Assembly: GCA_902490335.1 (NCBI GenBank)
Contig: CABUDL010000009.1
Coordinates: forward strand, 1-43,648
Length of the DNA: 43,648 nt
Direction: 5' to 3'
From: an uncultured Clostridium sp.
GTDB taxonomy: Bacteria; Bacillota; Clostridia; Oscillospirales; Ruminococcaceae
Below the pieces are notes generated by a model. That model was not told the DNA's origin and did not search any database. It saw only the letters and a program-made list of their open reading frames with translations. The first letter of the stretch is position 1. Each line of letters starts with the position of its first letter. The position numbers were made by a program, and so were the translations under genes. Of this stretch, positions 38,969 through 43,648 are shown piece by piece.

Positions 38969-40002
38969 CAGCGCACCTCCTCCTCTTTCCCTGCAAAGGC
39001 AGACAAATGCAGCAGGTGGGCAATGCCCGGGATGCTTTCTCCCTGCTGCACGCTGGTCGGACTCATCAAAGCGCCGGTAGCCATGAAGAGGACGTTTTTG
39101 AGCCGCTGGCAGGCAATCTGCGGAAGGATGAAGGAGCACAGCACCGAAGCCGCACAGCCGCAGCCAGAGCCGCCTGCGTGTACATCCTGCCGCAGCCGGT
39201 CATAAATCATCAGCCCGCAGTCGTTGTGCCGTCCTGCAATCGGGCAGCCCTGCGCCTGCATCAGTCTTTCAAACAACCGGCTTCCCACAAACCCCAAATC
39301 TCCTGTGAGAATCAAATCAAAATCCTCCGGCTTGGCTCCGGTGTCATTGAAAAACTGACAGAGGGTCTTTGCTGCTGCCGGAGCCATCGCCGCGCCCATG
39401 TTGTTGATGTCGGTGATGCCCAAATCCTCCACCGTTCCTACAGTGACGGCACGCAGGTAGGGCGGACGGTCCTTGCCTGCTACAACGCAGGCTCCCGAGC
39501 CGGTCACCGTCCACTGGGCGGTCGGCGTTCGCTGCCCGCCGTATTCCAGCGGAAAGCGGAACTGCCGCTCAGCCGAGCAGAAGTGGGAGGAGGTCACTGC
39601 AAGGCAGCGGGAGGCGAGCTTTGCATCCACAAACATCCCTGCCAGACACAGACTTTCTGCCATAGTGGAGCAGGCGCCGTACAGCCCGAAGAAGGGCAGC
39701 TGCAGCTCACGGGAGGCATACGCCGAGCTGATACACTGGTTGAGCAGGTCGCCCGCAAACAGAAAGTCAATCTGTTCCTTTTGGATGCCGCCTTTTTGCA
39801 AAGCAAGCTCGATTGCCTTTTTCTGCATCAGCGTTTCTGCCTTTTCCCAGGTTTTTTCGCCGAAGGAGGAATCCTCCGACAGATAATCGAAGTAATCTGC
39901 CAGCGGACCTTCCTTTTCCTTTTTTGCACCTACTGCCGCAAAACCCACAACACTGGGCGTATGGTTCAGCTGGATGGTCCTGCTGCCGATACGAACTGCC
40001 AT
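38968..40002 (-). CDS. spoVAD: Stage V sporulation protein AD
   Basis: 344 aa, a cytosolic-face spore inner-membrane protein with thiolase-like fold that binds dipicolinic acid. Segments are IQLNHTPSVVGFAAVGAKKE, GDLLNQCISSAYASRELQLP, FFGLYGACSTMAESLCLAG (in the position of the thiolase active-site Cys), SHFCSAERQFRFPLEYGGQR and VHAGGSGCGCAASVL. A GGGGGGAG site precedes the start. Adjacent members of the channel gene set flank it. Confidence 0.95.
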   Translation of the reverse strand: MAVRIGSRTIQLNHTPSVVGFAAVGAKKEKEGPLADYFDYLSEDSSFGEKTWEKAETLMQKKAIELALQKGGIQKEQIDFLFAGDLLNQCISSAYASRELQLPFFGLYGACSTMAESLCLAGMFVDAKLASRCLAVTSSHFCSAERQFRFPLEYGGQRTPTAQWTVTGSGACVVAGKDRPPYLRAVTVGTVEDLGITDINNMGAAMAPAAAKTLCQFFNDTGAKPEDFDLILTGDLGFVGSRLFERLMQAQGCPIAGRHNDCGLMIYDRLRQDVHAGGSGCGCAASVLCSFILPQIACQRLKNVLFMATGALMSPTSVQQGESIPGIAHLLHLSAFAGKEEEVR

Positions 40003-40013
40003 TTTTCTCCCCC

Positions 40014-40442
40014 CTATCCAATCATCATCAGGATCAGCCCATAGACCACCGAGGCGCTGATGCCATAGACAATTACCGGACCTGCGATGGAAAACATCTT
40101 GGCTCCCAAGCCCAAAATGTAGCCTTCTGTTTTAAATTCCATCGCTGCGCTGACCATCGAATTGGCAAAGCCGGTGATGGGTACCAGGGTGCCGGCTCCG
40201 GCGTGTTTTGCAATCCGGTCGTAGACATTCAGCGCAGTCAGCAGTGCCGAAAGCACAATCAAACAAAGGGAGGCAAAAACCGGCGCATTTTCTCCCGCAC
40301 CGCGGTTCTGGAAAAAGAAAATCAGCAGCTGCCCGAGCAGGCAGACGACTCCTCCCGATACAAACGCCTTGAGGATATTGAGCGGTCCGTTGGAGCGCGG
40401 ACTTTCCTGCTGGCTCCATTGGGCATATTCCTGTTTTGTCAT
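40014..40442 (-). CDS. spoVAC: Stage V sporulation protein AC
   Basis: 142 aa, about four membrane helices. Related to SpoVAEb in sequence: LNILKAFVSGGVVCLLGQLL, LCLIVLSALLTALNVYDRIA, GAGTLVPITGFANSMVSAAM and SIAGPVIVYGISASVVYGLI. SpoVAC is a mechanosensitive channel component for dipicolinic acid movement. First gene of the operon; GAAAGGAG upstream. A sigmaG-like promoter is at 40519-40548. Confidence 0.93.
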   Translation of the reverse strand: MTKQEYAQWSQQESPRSNGPLNILKAFVSGGVVCLLGQLLIFFFQNRGAGENAPVFASLCLIVLSALLTALNVYDRIAKHAGAGTLVPITGFANSMVSAAMEFKTEGYILGLGAKMFSIAGPVIVYGISASVVYGLILMMIG

Positions 40443-40518
40443 CCTGTTTTCTCCTTTCGATTTCTATTTTGTGTTTACAAAAAATGATTGTTTCTTTTGT
40501 TGGATTCATGTATAGTTA

Positions 40519-40548
40519 TAGTATGTGCCAATTTTGCACACCTTTAAA
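40519..40548 (-). promoter_or_regulatory. SigmaG/forespore-like promoter of spoVAC
   Basis: Minus-strand CATACTA, the sigmaG -10 consensus, about 75 bp before the start. A GTTTA with 19-bp spacing upstream is a weak -35 candidate. Confidence 0.4.
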
Positions 40549-40635
40549 CGAAAGGAAAAAATTGGAGTATGATCCCTGCTTCCAAAGGGATTCCACCGGT
40601 ATTCCGCAAGCACCAAATGAACAGGAGGAAAGATC

Positions 40636-41829
40636 ATGGTAGATTTTCTTCGGCGCAGCTGGGCAGTTGTTGACCTGGACTGCATCGACCACAATATTCG
40701 TTCCATCAAGGAAAAACTCAAACCCGGCTGCATGATCATGGGAGTCGTCAAAGCCGATGCCTACGGTCACGGGGACAAATATATTGCCGACGAACTGGTG
40801 CGGCTCGGCGTAAACTGGTTTGCTGTTTCTAATTTAACCGAAGCGATGTCGCTGCGCAACCAGGGGATCTACCATCCTATCCTGATTTTGGGCACCACCC
40901 CTCCCAACAAAGCCAAAACCCTGTGTGAATACAACATCACGCAGGCTGTTTTTTCCCTGGAGTATGCCAAAAAGCTACAACAGCAGGCACAGCGCGCAGG
41001 CGTCACCGTCGCCTGCCACATCAAGGTGGACACCGGCATGGGACGCATCGGATTTGAGGCAGAGCAGGATTTAAACAATGCAGTGGAAGAGATTGCACAG
41101 GTCTGCCAATTCCCCAATCTGCGCTGTGACGGTATCTTCACCCATTTTTCCAGCGCAGACGAGTACAACGAGGCTTCCATCCAATACACACGCAAGCAAT
41201 ACGACTGCTTTATGCAGGTATGCGACCGCCTTCAGCGCCTGGGAGTGCATTTTACCTTGCGGCACTGCTGCAACAGCGGTGGCATCGTCAACTATCCCGA
41301 ATACCACTTGGACATGGTGCGCGCCGGTGTCCTGATTTACGGACTGGTGCCGGACAAAGCCTGCGAAGGAAAAATCGACCTGAAACCTGCCATGCAGCTG
41401 CACTCGGTCATCTCGATGATCAAGGAGGTCAAGGCGGGAACCAAGCTCAGCTACGGGAGAACCTTTACCACCCAGCAGGATATGCGCATTGCCACCGTTC
41501 CCATTGGATACGCGGACGGATACCACCGCAGTCTGTCCAATCGCGGTCGTATGCTGGTAAACGGACAATTTGCAAACATCGTAGGCAGAATCTGCATGGA
41601 TCAGCTGATGCTGGATGTCACCGGAATCCCCAATCTGAGCGACGGAATGCAAATTACCATCGTGGGGGAAGAAAACGGCAAACGAATCACAATGGATGAG
41701 ATTGCCTCCATGACCGATACCGTTCATTATGAAATCATGTGTGTCATCGGAAAGAGGGTTCCACGGGTTTACCGCCGCAACGGAAAGGACATCGGCGCTG
41801 TTGATTATGTCCGTCACATGGTAGAGTAA
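40636..41829 (+). CDS. alr: Alanine racemase
   Basis: 397 aa, fold type III PLP enzyme. The PLP-binding Lys39 is in VVKADAYGHG, HIKVDTGMGRIGF (about residue 130) is a family signature, and KLSYGRTF contains the catalytic Tyr. C-terminal segments VPIGYADGYHR and GRICMDQLMLDVT complete the fold. It supplies D-Ala for peptidoglycan and, in spores, may convert L-Ala germinant to the inhibitor D-Ala. CAGGAGGAAAG upstream. It lies divergent from the spoVA genes, which fits a spore role but is only suggestive. Confidence 0.96.
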   Translation: MVDFLRRSWAVVDLDCIDHNIRSIKEKLKPGCMIMGVVKADAYGHGDKYIADELVRLGVNWFAVSNLTEAMSLRNQGIYHPILILGTTPPNKAKTLCEYNITQAVFSLEYAKKLQQQAQRAGVTVACHIKVDTGMGRIGFEAEQDLNNAVEEIAQVCQFPNLRCDGIFTHFSSADEYNEASIQYTRKQYDCFMQVCDRLQRLGVHFTLRHCCNSGGIVNYPEYHLDMVRAGVLIYGLVPDKACEGKIDLKPAMQLHSVISMIKEVKAGTKLSYGRTFTTQQDMRIATVPIGYADGYHRSLSNRGRMLVNGQFANIVGRICMDQLMLDVTGIPNLSDGMQITIVGEENGKRITMDEIASMTDTVHYEIMCVIGKRVPRVYRRNGKDIGAVDYVRHMVE

Positions 41830-41950
41830 CTTTACAATATAAAAAAGGGGCATACCATTTGGGGAATACCGATAAGGAAGTATTAGAAAGGCACTAACTT
41901 AACGGCTGACAAACAGGGATTGCAAATTACAAGCGCTATATTATTTCACA

Positions 41951-41998
41951 AAAAAACAGCCGCACCAATTGATTTCATCAATGGTGCGGCTGTTTTTT
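41951..41998. terminator. Bidirectional terminator
   Basis: AAAAAACAGCCGCACCA... and its complement ending GGTGCGGCTGTTTTTT; overlaps the terminal TGA of the nuclease pseudogene and lies 120 bp after alr. Confidence 0.9.
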
Positions 41999-42570
41999 CA
42001 TTCAGCTAAGGCCAATTCGGTTTGCCGGGGCTCTTCCAATATTTCTGACAGATAGTCTTTGGGACTTAGCTCTTCATATCTTACAGACAGCTTGTTTTTT
42101 AAATTGAACAATCGTTTTCCAGCAGTTTAAACTAGCTGCCTATAGGTATATGCGTATACCTCGCCATAATCTCCTTGAGTCTTTTTCGTACTAATAGAGG
42201 GGGAAACCTTATCGCCAACCACAAAAGCCTTCATCTTTGGTTTGCAATTTAGTTTATTGCCGTAATAAATGTCATCTATATACTCATCAGCCTGATTCAT
42301 TTCATCGCGGTCAATGGTAAATCCTCCCTTTTTCACCTCAATAATGAGAATTTTATCAATTACAAAGATTTCATTTTCATCTGCATCTTCTGTACAAACG
42401 CAGCTCAACGAAAAGTTACTACCAATGGCTAAATCAGGACGTTTCAGCCAATTGATATCCACATCTTCTTTGCGTTGGCTCTTTAATAGATTACTTAAAA
42501 CCGTAGTAAGCGTCCTATTAAAAGTGTAATTGGGATTATCAAACTCTACTCCGAACAACCACTTTTTCAT
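41998..42570 (-). pseudogene. Remnant of a PD-(D/E)xK-domain ATP-binding protein
   Basis: The frame encodes the C-terminal part of a larger protein. A nuclease-like motif is visible: KRPDLAIG (Asp), ILIIEVKKGG (Glu-x-Lys) and DEMNQADEYI (Gln). Similar C-termini occur in GHKL-type ATPase proteins found in accessory regions, some tied to defence (inference from memory). A TAA at 42127-42129 interrupts the frame; codons continue beyond it in register (TAGKRLFNLKNKLSVRYEEL, ending ALAE and TGA at 41998). The start at 42570 lacks a ribosome binding site, so the 5' end is lost as well. Confidence 0.65.
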
Positions 42571-42715
42571 GCTGGCACAAGGTACTGAACTGGATTGCCC
42601 GTTTCCGCTGACGATTTAGTTCCCGGAAATAGTTCATAGCCTCATGGCGGAGAACAGTTTTACAGAACGCGTCAAACCGGCAGCGTTCTCCATAATCGTT
42701 AGGGATATATTTCAT
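42539..42715 (-). pseudogene. Truncated conjugative-transposon-type sigma factor
   Basis: 58 aa: MKYIPNDYGERCRFDAFCKT, then VLRHEAMNYFRELNRQRKRA, resemble the N-terminus of the small sigma-70-like factor encoded by Tn916/CTn-type elements. It breaks off after FSTLCQ and continues into unrelated codons. A plausible start (AAGGGTGAG upstream) remains. The break coincides with the beginning of the nuclease remnant, so the two fragments were joined by a deletion or recombination. Confidence 0.6.
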
Positions 42716-42886
42716 CTTCTCACCCTTGATCCGCGGGAGAGTGAGAAAATGTGGTCGATTGCGCCGCCCCTGTGTCAATGTTGTTGCGGCAGCTCCGGTC
42801 CGCACCGAAAGACCACAGGAAACGACAAAATTCGCCCGGCAGGTTGTAGACCCACTGTGCGAAAATGAAAGTAATATGAAGTTTTC

Positions 42887-42985
42887 TTATATGGTATAGT
42901 TCATACTCGTAGCCAGAACTGTTCCCTGCTGGGCACAGTCTTTTTTTAAGAAGCTATTTTGGTAAAAATCAAGTCGTACCAGCAT
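42887..42985 (-). CDS. Possible 32-aa ORF of the element remnant
   Basis: MLVRLDFYQNSFLKKDCAQQ followed by GTVLATSMNYTI. GGAGGGA with a 6-bp gap precedes the ATG, a good ribosome binding site. No recognised homologue; it lies upstream of the sigma-factor remnant on the same strand and could be a leader peptide or a remnant. Confidence 0.35.
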   Translation of the reverse strand: MLVRLDFYQNSFLKKDCAQQGTVLATSMNYTI

Positions 42986-43128
42986 GGCGGCTCCCTCCAT
43001 GGACCGCCGATTCTGCGCCGGGCAAAAAAGCAGCGGTCTTGATTGTTCAAAGCCGCCGCTTCATAAGCGCGTGAAAATGTGTCTGCTGTACGACGGCTTT
43101 TTTTCTTTTGCCGTCGTGCGGCAGAATG
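42986..43128. other. Accessory intergenic region with hairpin
   Basis: Contains the inverted repeat ACGACGGC/GCCGTCGT (43090-43117) and sequence with the composition of conjugative-element leader DNA. No gene supported. Confidence 0.4.
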
Positions 43129-43590
43129 TTACTCAATATTCAATTCAATGTTTCCAGTAAAGTCCTCACACTCAATGCCGATATAATTTCCACCATCAGG
43201 AAGTGTAATTGTGTCACTATAAGTTCCGGTTGCTTCAAGTAAAGTGACTGCTTCATCCGATCCAGAAATCCAAAATACTTTTGCAGTACCTTCCGTAACC
43301 TCCAAAGTGCAGTCAATAGACAGCTCCTTACCGGCGTCTCTCTTTATGGAAGTTCCTCCGAACAAATACTCTGTATCAGAAAAATCCTCATAGTCGGCTG
43401 TATAGCTTCCGGTATAATGGTCAATTCCTTTTTCTTTTGTTCCTTCCAAAGATAACTTTCCTGTAAGCTCTATGGCTCCAGCCGACTGAACGATATTGTT
43501 ATACTGATCGAGAACTTCATCTTTTGTACAACCGGAAAGTACAGAAGCCCCCAACAGTATCAATCATAATGATAGAACTATTTTCTTCAC
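43129..43590 (-). pseudogene. Lipoprotein gene with TGA in its signal peptide
   Basis: A GTG start at 43590 with GGAAGGTGATAGCT upstream begins KKIVLSL, then TGA at 43564-43566, then LILLGASVLSGC, the rest of a lipoprotein signal. Downstream is an acidic ~130-residue domain (GSYTADYEDFSDTEYLFGG, AVTLLEATGTYSDTITLP) of unknown function. The TGA would stop translation unless read through or a sequencing error. A TTG at 43563 has no ribosome binding site. The mature part remains intact, so the loss is probably recent. Confidence 0.65.
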
Positions 43591-43648
43591 AGCTATCACC
43601 TTCCTTTCCTGCGTACAGCACGCTTTCCTTTTCCCTTGGAATTTGCCT

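Noticed and set aside
41830..41950. Possible element end or attachment site after alr
   Set aside because: No matching direct repeat found in the window; only plain sequence before the terminator.
1..43648. tRNA, rRNA, T-box or riboswitch
   Set aside because: No cloverleaf, rRNA or T-box (AGGGTGG-type) motif was recognised by eye in the intergenic regions.

Overview
This window looks like a chromosomal segment of a spore-forming clostridial Firmicute, probably of the Oscillospiraceae/Ruminococcaceae type (inference). The reasons are moderately high GC coding sequence, GGAGG-type ribosome binding sites, TTGACA-N17-TATAAT promoters, the forespore genes gpr, spoIIP and spoVAC-VAD-VAEb, and gut-anaerobe families such as a bile-salt-hydrolase/penicillin-acylase-type enzyme, DUF1847, DUF4830, DUF819 and an iron alcohol dehydrogenase with a Rex-like site. 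No rRNA, tRNA or CRISPR array was seen.

Layout. 1-554: the last codons of what looks like a large serine recombinase, then a 5'-truncated XRE regulator, which suggests the end of a mobile element inserted in a host gene. 578-4445: DUF1847 and choloylglycine-hydrolase-type genes on the minus strand, then an AGCS amino-acid/sodium symporter and a DUF4830 membrane protein on the plus strand. 4431-8034: minus-strand maintenance genes (RsuA-type pseudouridine synthase, HIT, 3-methyladenine glycosylase, YpsA-like SLOG protein) and a NagD-like HAD phosphatase. 8045-13180: an accessory block of lipoproteins and small exported proteins, with repeated compact promoter and terminator modules, an M23-like protein lacking one catalytic His, a 52-bp palindrome between divergent units, a 70-aa exported peptide and an HTH-TPR regulator. 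13249-16697: clpB and a ribbon-helix-helix protein. 17372-19765: a DUF819 transporter and a membrane dipeptidase.

19992-24408: DUF3841 protein, typA/bipA, a pyridoxamine-kinase-like gene and a GntR-RCK_C regulator of BusR architecture. 24450-27827: two tiny proteins, a 12-bp tandem repeat, an M3 lipoprotein peptidase and a YgjP-like metalloprotease. 27929-29305: iron alcohol dehydrogenase. 29304-36403: DUF2726 protein, trmK and nif3-like pair, exoA, a MATE transporter, a VTT-domain membrane protein and spoIIP. 36487-41829: gpr, rpsT, a NUDIX hydrolase, spoVA genes and alr; rpsT/gpr/spoIIP is a conserved neighbourhood. 41951-43590: a decaying mobile-element remnant with a truncated transposon-type sigma factor, a nuclease-domain pseudogene carrying an in-frame TAA, and a lipoprotein gene with a TGA in its signal peptide.

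The best candidate for something undescribed is 9.4-13.2 kb. There a TPR-type regulator faces a tiny exported Pro-rich peptide ending in Cys. That peptide is divergent from a four-gene exported-protein operon, and the shared control region is a near-perfect 52-bp palindrome that embeds both -35 boxes. The arrangement resembles peptide-pheromone (RRNPP-type) systems, but the functional link is inference.
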